From the NCBI RefSeq assembly GCF_030272615.1, contig NC_081415.1:378499892-378563891 (forward strand): 64,000 bases of DNA. The letters are read 5' to 3'. This document shows, one piece after another, positions 23,572 through 35,256 of this stretch; position 1 is the first letter of the stretch; every line of letters starts with the position of its first letter. This DNA is from Cryptomeria japonica. Its lineage: Eukaryota > Streptophyta > Pinopsida > Cupressales > Cupressaceae. The notes beneath the pieces were generated by a model. It was not told where the DNA came from, made no database searches, and saw only the letters and a program-made list of their open reading frames with translations. Both the position numbers and the translations under genes were made by a program.

Positions 23572-24451
23572 GTTCTAACATGCTTGTTGGTGTTTCTTGA
23601 TCATGCCCTATTTGTCTTGATGGTCTGTATTGATCCTTGTGTACATTCTTGGTGATTTTTTTTATCCGGTGACATTCTTTTTGTTATGTGGTATTCTTGG
23701 TGGTGTAACATGTTGCAGTTGAACTTGGAAAGATTTTTGGTGGTGATGTGTGTTTGGAGATTTTATTTAGGTCCATGCTATGTCATATATGTCATTATAT
23801 TGGTCCATTGGTTGATTTATGTATTGTGTGATATAATTTTGTAATTAAGGGTTGAGGGTTTGGCCAACCTTGTAGTCAAGGTTGATGATTTGTATATATA
23901 GGTGGTTTAGTCATGTAATTTGAGTGTCGATTTTGTGTCTTCATTATCAAAGAGTGGTGTATGTGTGCATAAGTGAATTTATCCTTCGGTATAGTGTATT
24001 GAGCAAATATTGTTGTAGGGAAGACAAATGTCTTAATCAGAACTATCATCAGGCATTAGCAGATGCTATATTTGCAGTTCATGTATTCCGAATTATAGTT
24101 TGAATATTATTGTAATGTAGTGAACCTTCCTTGAGGGTTGGAGCCTTCTGGGTCATCTTATTTTGAGCAATGAGCTCTAGGCAATGTGCCTGAATGTATG
24201 TGCATTCGTCATTGTAATATTTACACATACTACTGCAAAGTATCATCTTATTGTGGGTAGGTTCCCACTGTGGTTTTTTCCTGAATTGGGTTTTCCACGC
24301 CAAAAATATCGGTGTTATGTGTGTTGGTGCTATTGTGTTTATCTTTATTCTCGCTACAGCTATTTAGATCTGAGATTGTGCTTAATTTACCTAATCCAGT
24401 GAAAACTGATTCACCCTCCCTCTCAGTTTTCCTTATTTGTTGCTGCTAAAA
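23572..24451 (+). repeat. 3' LTR of element B, second part (to LTR end)
   Basis: The LTR resumes after C's right target duplication. A TATA box (TATATATA, 23893-23900) would start transcription near 23930. Downstream, a block with GAGCAATGAGCTCTAGGCA (24164-24182) resembles GAGCAGTGAGCTCTAGGCA in element E's LTR. The terminal hairpin (24401-24409 with 24423-24431) precedes a CTAAAA end that corresponds to CTAACA in A and E; the boundary at 24451 is set by that alignment. Confidence 0.78.
24401..24431 (+). other. LTR-end hairpin, element B
   Basis: GAAAACTGA (24401-24409) pairs perfectly with TCAGTTTTC (24423-24431) around a 13-base C/T-rich loop. The inner ACTGA/TCAGT is shared with A and E and the outer pairs differ. 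Confidence 0.75.
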
Positions 24452-25409
24452 AAGGGAGTGGCTCAAAACAAGTGGCACATTGGGCATATCATCTCTCCTA
24501 GTGCATCCTCAAGAAATATTTTTTGAGATGCTATATAAAAACCCTATTAGGCAACTAAAGTGTTGAGTGAATTCATTGTATGTGGAGGCCTTGTCTACAC
24601 TAATAAGCTCAACTAAATCCTTAAGTGGCTTACTTCAAGAATGCATCGTTAGACAGGACCCATTGGAAACTACTATGAACCATTGTTATAGCAACCCCAA
24701 TCCTTCTACTTCTTGACTCACGAATTATGATACATGCATGGTTAAGATACCCTTTATGTACCCTTCAATTTGAGATAGAAAATTTCTCAAGATCTCAGGA
24801 TCTTTAGAATTTCAAATTTTTGCATGCCTGAGAAGTGTGTGTTGTGGAGTGGATCCAGTGTTGTCAAGCTTTTGTCTATCCTATTGAATGTGGTATTCTG
24901 GGCAAGGGGATTCAACAATTATTGCCTTTTGACTAGCCTAAGACGTACATGACTGTTAATGCACTTGTTATACTCATGTGTTTTTTGTGTTTGGTGTCAC
25001 AAAATCTTTTTTAAAAATCAATCCAAAAGTGTCAAACATCTCATTTCATTGGGTTCTAGTTTGGTCTTGTCCTTCAAGGAATTTTCCTCTCAATCCAGCA
25101 AATTTGTGTCAGTTGTCTCGTTATGCTACCAAAATTTGATTACCTAAGCTAGATGTCAAATCAATCTATCATGTTTGTCATCATCATTGCATCTAATTAT
25201 CCTAGTCATTAATTAGATCTTGGTCATCACTTCTAGCCTACATCATTATTATCATCTACTAGGGTCTCAATTTGCATAGTCACCTTTATCATCTCAGTTT
25301 CTATTCATCCCCTTGGTTGCAATGGTCTCAATTATTGCACCATTATTATCATCTATCCAATGCCTGTTTTATCTCATTGCATGTGATCATCCTAGTCACT
25401 AATCAAAGT
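24452..25409. other. Unassigned sequence, probably leader of element D or host of B
   Basis: No coding domain or LTR match was found. From about 25170 it turns into pyrimidine-rich ATCATT/CATCAT low-complexity sequence, with an approximate 195 bp duplication (CATTGCATCTAATTATCCTAG near 25190 and CATTGCATGTGATCATCCTAG near 25377). The same style continues after 26420, suggesting one leader region split by the GC-rich block. Confidence 0.4.
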
Positions 25410-26420
25410 CGAGGTATTTGGCCTCGGGGAACAAGGGACAATAACAAGACAAAGAACAAGGGACAATAACAAGACAAAGAACAAGGGACAACAAGACATT
25501 ACATATTAATAGAATAGTTATAATTGTCTAAATAGAATAGTTATAATTGTCTAATCAAGGACAGGGACACAGACAAGAAAGACAAGGGACGAGGAACAAG
25601 AACAAGAGACAAAGACGAGTTTTCTTTCTTGGCTGGAAGGGCCGAAGGGCCGAGGGACCCCACCTCCCCCCCAGTCAGAAGTGGGGGGGAGGGACCCCAC
25701 CTCCCCCCCACCCGAGGAAGAAGTGGGGGGGAGGGACCCCACCTACCCGGACTAGGGACTAGGGACGAGGGACGAGAGACAAGTTCTCTTTCTTGGTTGG
25801 AAGGGCCGAAGGCCACCTACCCCGGCCGAGAGACAAGTTCTTTTTCTGGACTGGCTGGAAGGACCAAGCTCCTGCCCTTCGTCTTCAGGTCAGGCCCCTC
25901 TTGGGAGGGTCCCTTCCCTTCAGCCATCAGGGCAGGCCGACTAGGAAAAGGGAAAAGTTTTTATCTATTGGCTGGAAGGGACAAAGGGACAAGGGATGAG
26001 TTCTTTTTCTGGACTGGCTAGGACGAGGGACGAGCGCAACCTACCCGGACGAGGGAAAAGTTGTCTTTCTTTGTTGTCTTTCTTTCTTATTGGCTAGAAA
26101 CCCTGCCCTTCGTCTTCAGGTAAGGGCCCCTCTTGGGAGGGTCCCTTCCCTTCAGCCCTCAGGTCAGGTCCTCCAGAGACAAGGGATGAGGGGCAAGTTT
26201 TCTTATTCTGATTGGCTGGACCCCACCCCCGGAAATCTATTACTTATGAGATCAGGTAGGCACACCTCCTTTCCCTCTATCAAGAGGGGATCGAGGGATT
26301 GGGTTCGATTCCCATCTGCTCTTGACTAGATATATATTGAACGCGACTCCTTGCTCGGATCGGTCCCCCCAACCGGAGAGGATAGATATATATCGGCCTG
26401 TATAAGCAGCAGCCCGTCTC
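25410..26420. other. GC-rich, organelle-like or low-complexity insertion
   Basis: This block is sharply unlike its AT-rich flanks. It opens with 25 bp and 22 bp tandem repeats (25433-25553). It then has three copies of a G/C-tract unit (GGGACCCCACCTCCCCCC, 25655-25745) with strong inverted symmetry. A roughly 70 bp motif (CTGCCCTTCGTCTTCAGGT to CTTGGGAGGGTCCCTTCCCT) occurs at about 25873 and 26103. A tRNA T-arm-like GGTTCGATTCCC lies at 26301-26312. Short repeats bounded by AAGG recall elements described in cycad and Ginkgo mitochondrial DNA, so transferred mtDNA is possible. I cannot confirm this from memory. Confidence 0.4.
25433..25553. repeat. Two short tandem repeats at the start of the GC-rich block
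   Basis: AACAAGGGACAATAACAAGAC-type units of about 25 bp repeat roughly 2.5 times. They are followed by two copies of a 22-23 bp unit, TAGAATAGTTATAATTGTC. Confidence 0.8.
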
Positions 26421-27079
26421 TTGCATCATCATTGTCATCATTTTGAACTTCTACATTCTTGGTCATCACCATTTTTCACCTAAGTCATGGATTAAATATT
26501 TTCATCAAAGTCTGATTTCCTTATTTGATCAATTATGTCATCAATCATATTACATCATTTCAATCAAATCAATCCTTCTCTTTTGGTTAATAAATTGCTA
26601 CTCCAATTTAGTCCAACAATCAATCTGTCAATCAGTCCTATCAAGGTAATATATTCGAGAAAATCAGTCCCTTTCATTCCCATATTCTTAAATCACATTA
26701 GTTTGCATATTTTTATGCAAAAATCATCATAAAATTCTTTCACTATATCTTACCTAAAGTTTCATATTTTATCTCATTGTGGTCTTATCACTTCAGGCCA
26801 GAGGTTCAATTCACTTTCATATATTTTGTTGCTTTAGTGTGTCTTGTTAAGTAACTTCAGTGTCACATCGCTTCATTCAGATGTCATCCAATTATGATTT
26901 GAGTATTTGGTTCCCTAATAAGTTTGTCTTTGAATCAATCATTTTGTTCATCTCAAGTCCTTTTCCTCATCAGTATTGATCAAATAAGATATTTAATCCA
27001 ATCTTTTGCGTGCTCATCATCTTTTCATCTCATCTTGTAGTTCAAGCCCATTATCACTCGATCTCAATCTTGACAAGCT

Positions 27080-28740
27080 ATGGAACAAAAATCTTCTTAG
27101 TTTGGAGTGGGATTTCTTGAACCTCAAATGAATCTTGATTCAGGAATGTTCTCGTCACTTGTGACTTGCTTAATCCAACCAGCTTGGATGACACTATGGT
27201 CAATCAACCTGATTAAATAGATGTCCAAATCAATCCTATTGATCAATTCCTTTTGAATCCCAATAATGCCCAAATGGTAGATGAAATCATAAAGAGTCAT
27301 AAGAATCTCATCTTTGTGAACATGGTCACCCAAGGCATGATGGTTACATCACCTGATACATCTGTAACTACAAGTCTACAAGAACCCCCTCAATAGTAGG
27401 TTCCTTTACAACAAACTTCATCATCACTTCTGATCCAACAAATAGTGGCACCACCACAACAAAGTGCCCAATTCGCATCAATCAGTTTACCACCTATGGA
27501 AACTCTTTGGTGACATTATCAACTATTTTATGCTAACCCATCAGGATATGTGTTATCTCAACTCCTGGGAGGCAACATCTATAATGCACCAGTCAATGTG
27601 CCATCCACACAACTTATTGTGTCACTTCCTATGATGGATCAGATGCCCCTAAAATCTAGTGTGATGCAAGTCACACCCTCTAAAAACCTATGAGTATGAC
27701 TTCAATGCAAGTACCAAATTGGACTACAAGAATTCTCATTTATCTGCCATCATTTGGCACTCAATCTATGACTGGGGGCATGGACTATGCTATACCATCA
27801 TCATCTGTACCCCACCTGCACATTAAATGTTACAAGTTACTAGTGCCCCATAATATCAACCGTAAGTGACTTCTCAACTTGTTGTCTTACAACCATGATT
27901 CAATTACTTGCAACCAACACCTTTATTCTATGTTGTGATGAACATTCACCACTTGCCAAGTGGTTCTAATTAGAATCCCCCATTGTAGAACTATCAATCT
28001 GATATGTATCCTAACTATATTGGGGGTAGTTACCTTCAAGGTGGAACTTAGATTCAATCTTTTCCTAATGTGTAACAGCACATCATTCCTCCATAGAATG
28101 TTACAACCTATTTGAAACCATAAGAGTATCAACAATCATCATTTGTTCAACAATAGATTCCTATCTATCAAAACATGGCAGGCTACCAAAATATGCCACA
28201 ATGATTAAACTATCTAAATTAATGTCAAGTGGCACGACAATCACAATATTACCAATTGGCCACATCATCACCTGATCCATTTTTTATTAATACTGAATGG
28301 GAGGAAATGAAAGCCTCTCTTAAATCATTGCAAGAGAATAGCGTCAAACATGTTTTCAAATTCAGTGAATTTTGTCCTTACCAATTTGACAAATAAATAA
28401 TGACAATGCCCTTCCCTAAACACTTTGAGATGCATAGATTCGATAAATACAAAGAGAAAGGTGGTCCACATCATCATGTCAAAGAGTTATTTATGGATTT
28501 TTAGGAAGTGTCGTGGTTTGATAATTACCTTCTACTGTTGTTCCTCAAGAGTCTCAGTGGACCCGCACTTGAATGGTTTTCCAAATTACTATTTGACACT
28601 ATCACTACCTTTGCAGACCTATCTGAACATTTTATGGCTCAATATCATTACAATATTAAGAATGATATCTCTATGCTTGAGCTATGTCAAACCAAGAAAA
28701 AGGAGGTGAAATTCTTCTAGATTACATTCAAAGGTGGAGA
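27080..28740 (+). pseudogene. Gag of element D
   Basis: Readable Tat-type gag: FKFSEFCPYQFDK (about 28356), FPKHFEMHRFDKYKEKGGPHHHVKELFMDF, then FLKSLSGPALEWFSKL and FADLSEHFMAQYHYN (28540-28660). These match the plant retrotransposon gag domain pattern (PALEWF, then F..L...F...Y). The upstream 27080-28300 is Gln/Pro/Asn-rich, with many stops and TAG or TGA codons. It supplies particles for the element; this copy is dead. Confidence 0.72.
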
Positions 28741-31430
28741 GTGCTCGTTGGCCGCCTCTTGTGTACTCTGTCGGACTCCCAATTGGTCCCAATTTTCATC
28801 AGAAATCTCCACCCAAAGCTTGCATATCACATTTAACTGAATTTCACAAGCACCTTCAAAGACATCATGTCTAAAGGGCCATCAGTGGAACAACCTTTGA
28901 TCAATGAAGGAATCATCAAACTTTACAAAGAGTTTTGATAAGCCTAATCATGACAAGCAAAGGAATTGGAACAAAAACAAGAACATTGTCGACCATGGGG
29001 TCACTAATTCAAAAACAATACAAATGATTGTGGTTGTAAAGCCACCTCCCCCACAACAATCGTATGTCAACTCACGACCTCTAATTCATCAACAATAGCA
29101 AGCCCAAATGCAAAATGTGTAAGCTAATTGGACAAATGCAATCACTATGTCGTAATCTCCTCCTTGTCAAAATGCCCCATGATGTCAATTCACACCCGTG
29201 GCTGAACCTCTAGATATCATCTTCAAATGTATGGAGCAATATAACATGGTTTTATATCCTCAAACACAACCATTTGATGATTCTAAACCCAAACCAAATT
29301 GGTAAAAGGATAACAAATAATACGCTTATCATTGCATTTAGGGTCATGAAAGAAATAAATGCATGAACCTTAAACATCTAGTTCAAGACCTCATTGACCA
29401 GGGTAAAATCAATGTTGATCCTACCATGGAAAGGTTGCCAAATTTCCACCTCGACATGTATAAGAATACTCTCCCTAAGCATCAAGAAGAAGCAAGCATG
29501 CCCAATATTGGTCAGGCTCGTACAACCAAAAAATTCAACAATAATAATGTGTTGTTCGATCATGGTCCCACAATAGGTTATATTTCTCAAGCAAAAGATC
29601 ATGTCAACATGATTTGTGTCAAGGAATTTAATACTCAATGTGTTGTGATCACTAGGAGAGCTTGTATGTCAATTCTTGGAGCTCTCATACCTAATGCTAC
29701 CCTAGTCGCATCTGTGTCGATGCATTACAATATCCTCAAGCATTTAGGGAAAATGCTTGCATAGATCTCCATCCTAGACTTGCTAAAAGCCTCAGCTACT
29801 CATCAAGATATTCTCACCCAAACATTGTAAGAGGCTCATGTACCTAGTGATATCAATCCTACACAATTTCAAGACATGGTCACACATTTTTCTTCCATGT
29901 ATCATCTTAGTTTTACCCAATTTGATGCTATGGTTTCCGATCCTTATCATATTTGTCCACTCAATATCAAAGCCATCATCAAATGATACAAAGTGAAGTG
30001 AGTTATGATTAATAATGGTTATGTCCTAAACTTCTATCCTTTAATTTTGTTACTCAAGTGGGGTACACTATCATAGATATGCACAATCAATGTATCACAA
30101 CCAATGCTTATGATAATGTTGAGAGAAGTTTAGTGGGGATGATCAATCTCCCAATTCAAGTGGGCTCGGTGACACAGAGCACATTGTGCCACGTTGTTGA
30201 TCTTGATCTGCCATTAAATATCCTCCTTAGTTGCCCATGGATCCATGTCATGCAATATGTCCCTTCCACTTACCACCAGTACCTCAAATTCCCATTTCAA
30301 AGATGCAAAATTATAGTTCATGGTGATGCTCAACCCTTTTAGTACTATCGCGTGCTTCTGGATTCCTTGCCATATTCCTAGCATTACCCTAGCATCAACA
30401 TTGGAGCTTCCAAAACCCCCTCATCTTCCTCATATGTTGAACCTGGTGCCATCCTTGATGCCGCCAAGGAGAAAACTTCCATATCATCCTCCTTTTATGA
30501 ACTCAAGATCAATGATACTAGTTATGGCGAGTATGCTCTACAAGGCACCTTCACAATGGGCACCCTACCTTTAGATCCATATACGAAAAACCTACCAAAG
30601 AGTAGAATAAGAAAGAACCTATGGTCCAAAAATGTGGCTCCACCACATTTCAATCTTAGGGTGAACTAAATCATGAGGTCATTTAAGGACATATTAACTA
30701 ATGTCTGTTCAAAGATAATGTCTCCATAGATAATGACACTTGCCTCAATCAGTTCAAGGAGAAATACCCGACCACCCACAAATGGGCCACTCGAAAATGG
30801 AATTACCAAGGTGGTGGATTAGGCCAAGAAGAACAAAGGAATCATAAGACCTATTGGTCTAGCTCTCAATAGGTCTTGGTTTTGGACGTCCCTCCCACAA
30901 AGACTCCACTTTGGGTGGCACTTCTAGAAGTGATAGAAACATTTCGACCAATATCGATGATATAACTAAGGAGCATATCAAACAAGAGTACGACGATATA
31001 GATAGTTCCTTAACTTTTGACACATCCAACCTCTTTGACACATTTTTCTTCTTAATTGACTTTCCCCTTTGTCATCCTAAACTTGTTGATTGGGGTCAAA
31101 CTATTGCACACCTATACATATTCCAAAATCACATAGTGATCCTTCAATTTCTAGGGGCAATAGAGTGTGCATTGTACTATCTTCTGGTGAAAACCTCTCT
31201 AAGGCACAAGAAGATGAGGAATCTCTTCTTACTCTCATTAGTGATCATGTTCTTGAGAGATTTCCAATCCTCATAGATGAGACCAAAGAGATAAATTTGG
31301 GCACAACAAAAACCCATGCATCACTTATGTAGTTGTGTCACTTTTTGATTACAATTTTCAAGTGTTCTTTGAGATAATTCATAAGTGGCCAATTAAATTT
31401 GCATAATATTATGCAAACATGTGTGGTCTT
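28741..31430 (+). pseudogene. Gag C-terminus to protease region of element D
   Basis: A His/Cys-bearing segment YAYHCI-stop-GHERNKCMNLKHLVQDL then IDQGKINVDP (about 29325-29420) corresponds to the zinc-finger region before protease in Tat elements. The stretch 30040-30340 resembles the end of the protease domain (NLPIQVGSVTQSTLCHVVD, LPLNILLSCPWIHVMQ). The linker 30850-31030 (GLGFGRPSHKDSTLGGTSRS) leads toward RT. Reading-frame changes are frequent, so boundaries are approximate. Confidence 0.6.
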
Positions 31431-32650
31431 GATCCTAAATTAGTGGTTCATCATCTTGTATTTGATCCAAATGCTAAATCAGTCAAGCAGAAACTGCGTA
31501 AGATACATCCCAGAATAGCCCTATTGGTCAAAGAAGAGTAGGAAAAGCTCCTGGAGGTTAAGTTCATTTGACAAATTGATTGCTCAAAGTGGATCACTAA
31601 TATGGTACCTATCTCTAAGCCTAATGGTACCATCAAAGTGTGTACAAATTTCAAGAATCTAAATAAAGCATGTCCCAAAGATGATTTTTTACTTCCCAAC
31701 ATCGACATCCTTGTTGATCTAATAGTTGGACATGAAATGATTTCTCTCATGGACATATTTTTAGGATATAATAAGATCAAGATAGCCAAAGAAGATCAAC
31801 ATAAGACTATGTTCACCACCTCATGGGGAACTTTATGTTTCTAGGTATGCCTTTGGTCTCAAGAATGTAGGTGCAACCTACCAATGTGCCATGACAATGA
31901 TATTTCATGACCTTATGCATAACAAAATGGAGGACTATGTGGATGACATACTAGGTAAATCAAAGACAAGGACAAAACATCTAGCTATACTAGAACATAT
32001 ATTTGAGCACCTAGCTAAATATAAATTATGCCTAAGCATGGCATTGAGTTCAATCCTAAAAAGGTCAAAGCAATCTTAGAGATGCCTCCACATAGAACAC
32101 TAAAGAATCTATGCAACTTGCAAGGAAAGTTACATTCTGTCTGGTGCTTCATTGCCCAGCTTGCTGATAATGTCAACCTTTTACTCACCTCCTAAAAGGT
32201 GTTGAATTTCAATGGGATGCCCAATTTCAGCAAGCATTTGAAAAGATCAAGGAATATCTAGCTCATCCCCCGATTTTCATGCCACACATTCTAGGTCATC
32301 CCTTCCTCTTATACATTTTAGTTACTCCAATGGGTATGGGGGCACTTCTTGCCCAGCATGATGACCAGGGAAAGAAAGAGCAATCTACTATATCAATCAA
32401 ACTTAGTCGTATATGAGCTTAACTATTCTCCCATGGAAAAGGCATGTTTAGCTGTCATCTTTTGTTCACAAAAACTACGACACTACATTTTTAAGTCATA
32501 CACTGAAGCTCATCTACAAGCTTGATCCCCTCAAATATATTCTCTCCAAGACAACCCTAACCGAACATATGGATAAATGGGTTATGTTTGTTAGTGAATT
32601 TGTCATACAATATGTCAATAGAAAGGCCATCAAGGGTTAGGTCATTGCTA
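31431..32650 (+). pseudogene. Reverse transcriptase-RNase H of element D
   Basis: RT motifs: FDPNAKSVKQKLRKIHPRIA (31458), TNMVPISKPNGTIKVCTNFK with NLNKACPKDDFLLPNID (31590-31710), MISLMDIFLGYNKIKI (31740) and YVDDI (31936-31950). The tail NPKKVKAILEMPPHRTLKNL (about 32053) is standard. RNase H is badly decayed: only fragments such as VVYELNYSPMEKACLAVIF and the LRHYIF segment (about 32400-32500) can be read. Multiple stops and frame shifts interrupt it. Confidence 0.82.
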
Positions 32651-32749
32651 CTCAATTAGTAGAAACACCATTGATTGATGTTCACCTGTTGATCACAAAA
32701 TTTCCTGATGAATATTTTATCTCTATTACTGCACAACCCCCATATAAAC

Positions 32750-33068
32750 TTGACTTTGATGGGTAATATACACAAAAGGGAATGGGGAAGGATTCTTATT
32801 TGTCACTCCCCAAGGCGATCTCATCACCAAATCATTCAAGTTGTTTTTCCCATGTACAAATAATATTTCTAAATATGAAGGGCTCATCACTGGTCTCAAG
32901 ACAACTATTCAGTGGAACATCTCTGATATCTTGGTTTATAGATATTCACAACCGGTCATTTGGCAAGTCAATGATGAGTATCAAACTAAGGATGACAAGC
33001 TCATTCCATACAAAAGAATGGTTGATGACCTTAAGAAGAACTTCCAAAGTATCATATTTGATTAGATT
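32750..33068 (+). pseudogene. Second (Tat-type, archaeal-like) RNase H of element D
   Basis: Translation gives FVTPQGDLITKSFKLFFPCT, NNISKYEGLITGLKTTIQWN and VNDEYQTKDDKLIPYKRMVD. This matches the additional RNase H that Tat-lineage elements carry between the ordinary RNase H and integrase. Active-site positions are eroded: the Glu of the usual N-EAEYE block is Lys, and the D-SQ site reads YSQ. It may assist PPT or RNA processing in intact relatives; this copy is inactive. Confidence 0.75.
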
Positions 33069-33239
33069 CCTTGAGCTTGGAATAAAGTAGCAGATGTAAT
33101 GGCTACTATTGGGTCCCTTCTTCATGTTGAATTAAATAGTCTAAGATATGTGTTTTTAGTTGAGAAACTTCTCTAGCTAGCATTTGAGATATTATACAGA
33201 GAAATGGTGTGCAACATCATTGGACCCCAATCACCCTGG

Positions 33240-34396
33240 TACCATGACATACATGCTTATCTCAAAGATGGTACCCTTCCACCCAACATATCTCGTAATG
33301 ACCAGTAAAATCTTATTCACTATTGTGCCCGATTAACTCTTATAGGAGACAATCTATATCGCCATGGCTACTATGACATCCTCTTTTAGATGTTTAGATT
33401 TGAGTGAAACTAATCTTGTGATGAAAGTGCACACCAAAAATTATGGTGCTCATACGAGTGGATATGTTCTTACTAGACAAATTTTAAGAGAGTGGGGTAT
33501 TATTTCCCCACCATGGAACATGACTGTTTTGAATTTGTCAAGAAATGTGTCCTTCCAGTAGCACAAAGATTTGATCCATGGTCTAGCACAGGATTTACAA
33601 CCTATCACAACACCATGGCCATTCTCTACATGGGGCCTCAAAATTGTTGGTAATATCCACCCCCCTTCCTTAGATGGACACAATATTATCATTACTGCAA
33701 TAGAGTATTTCACCAAATGGGTGGAAGCCATTCCCCTCACCCTCACCACTAGTGTGCAAGTGTCAAAGTGTATCATGTACCACATTATTTTCTGTTATGG
33801 AATTCCCTCCACCATCATAATAGACAATGGAACCCAATTAAAAAACCAACATATGCGTGATCTCTATTCTACATTTCTTATCCAAGACCATTTTTCCACA
33901 CCATATTATCCCCAAGGGAATGGCCAACCTGAGGCAACTAATAAAATCTTGCTTCATATTGTAAATAAAGTTGTCAATGAAAATATTCATGATGGACACC
34001 TTCATCTTAATCTTTCACTTTGGGAAGGTACCACACCAGTATTCGAGCTCCAACTAGAGCCACACCATATTTCCTTATCTATGATATCAATGCAGTCTTA
34101 CCAATTGAGGTCGGATTACCATCACTACGCATATCCTTGAAAGAGTTTGTTTCTATTGAATACTATAGAGTAGCAAGTTTGGCTCAGTTAGATCTTCTTG
34201 ATGAGCAACATAAAAAAAATATGATCATCCGCAAATATGTCAGATCCAACTTAAGAGGCAATATCAGAAGAGGGTTCACCCTCACGAGTTTGAGGTACGA
34301 GATTTAGTCCTCAAAAAAAATCCATGCAATCAACAAGATTGAGAAAAGAAAGGAAAGTTTGAAGCTAATTGGTTGGGTCCTTATATGGTCACAACA
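33240..34396 (+). pseudogene. Integrase of element D, first part
   Basis: Core motifs: PWPFSTWGLKIVGNIHPPSL (first catalytic Asp is Lys in GLKIVG, about 33640), FTKWVEAIPL, STIIIDNGTQLKNQ (second Asp kept, about 33822) and YYPQGNGQPEATNK (Glu kept, about 33925). A frame change near 34020 continues as RAPTRATPYFLIYDINAVLP and IEVGLPSLRI. Homology is cut at 34396 by element E and resumes at 41133. Confidence 0.85.
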
Positions 34397-35185
34397 TGTT
34401 GGCAAATGCACACTCTAATGAGAAATTGTAGGTGATTGAAGGTATTGTCATTGATGGAAACCTTACAATCATGTGATACTAGCAGGAAAACATAGGCACC
34501 GACACCGACAGACTCTACACCGACATACAAATCACTGACACGCAAAAGGAAGATTACCGGCACCCTGGCCAATGAGAATTTTGTATAAACATATTTTGTA
34601 ATTAATTGTAAAATCTTTTGTAAGCTGACATGGCAGATTGTAATATGACTCATATATGTATGAGATCATTGTAGATCATTTAGTAATAATATAATGTGAA
34701 GTATGAAAAGAAGGTAGCAGACGTAATATGCAAATTATTGGATAAGGGTTTATGTATATTGCAGAGCTTAAACCGGTATTGAATCTAGGATAGTAGATGC
34801 TGATCTGAAGCAGTACAAGACATTGGATTAGTATAATCCATTTTTGTAAGTCAGTGTGACTTCTTTTGTAACTGAGCAGTGAGCTCTAGGCACTTAGCCT
34901 TCCTGCATGTGCAAGCCAATAAGTAGTAATATTCTCTTATTGGCCAGTAAGTGAATATTATGGGTCACAAATCCCACCAAGGTTCTTCCCACACTGGGTT
35001 TGCTCATTAAAATATTGTGTTATGGTGTGCTTTTCATGTTGTGGTTGTTGTTCTTATTTGTTGCATTATTTCTGGTTTATCAGTATACAGTTTTAATATG
35101 CTTTTCATGTTATAAGTTAACAAAATTATTATACCGATCAGATACTGATTCACACCCCCTCTCAATATCTTTGGGAATCCTAACA
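34397..35185 (+). repeat. 5' LTR of element E
   Basis: It begins TGTTGGCAAATG and ends CTAACA. Three ACCGAC motifs (34498, 34504, 34519), CCAAT (34569-34573) and TATAAAC (34584-34590) form a candidate promoter. The terminal hairpin is at 35140-35148 and 35162-35170, with one mismatch. Confidence 0.92.
34498..34590 (+). promoter_or_regulatory. Candidate U3 promoter of element E with ACCGAC cluster
   Basis: ACCGAC, the core of the plant DRE/CRT element bound by DREB/CBF factors, occurs three times within 27 bases, 60-86 bases upstream of TATAAAC. In the 3' LTR two of the three read ACCGGC and one reads ACTGAC, with one new ACCGAC nearby. Function is inferred. Confidence 0.45.
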
Positions 35186-35187
35186 AT

Positions 35188-35199
35188 TGGTATCAAATC
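35188..35199 (+). other. Primer binding site of element E (decayed iMet type)
   Basis: TGGTATCAAATC differs from TGGTATCAGAGC at two positions and lies two bases after the LTR end. Confidence 0.82.
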
Positions 35200-35256
35200 T
35201 CGGTCCTCTATTTTCAAAAGCCTAACAGCTTGAGGAAGATCTTGACACTAGTAGAG

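Larger units (their letters stand above)
5675..24451 (+). mobile_element. Element B: Sirevirus-type Ty1/copia retrotransposon, split by A and C
   Basis: Gag-pol remnants run from 5675 to 9927 in copia order (gag, PR, IN, RT, RNase H), followed by PPTs and a 3' LTR in two pieces (10255-10704 and 23572-24451) separated by element C. The 5' LTR and gag start lie beyond the window because element A inserted near the gag N-terminus. Integrase before RT fixes the superfamily; the FVDDIIFGG RT motif and repeated PPTs favour Sirevirus. All coding parts are broken. Confidence 0.88.

Noticed and set aside
25541-26330. Several open frames in the GC-rich block, Pro/Gly/Arg-rich on both strands
   Set aside because: They reflect G/C tracts and tandem repeats; no start context, domain or conservation can be seen.
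26285-26330. tRNA gene, because of GGTTCGATTCCC and pairing GGGAT/ATCTGC
   Set aside because: No acceptor stem, D-arm or anticodon arm can be folded upstream; only a T-arm-like stretch is present.
35230-35256. Upstream ATG (MRKILTLVEM) as the start of E's ORF1
   Set aside because: The next ATG at 35257 begins the coiled coil directly; the preceding bases read as leader.
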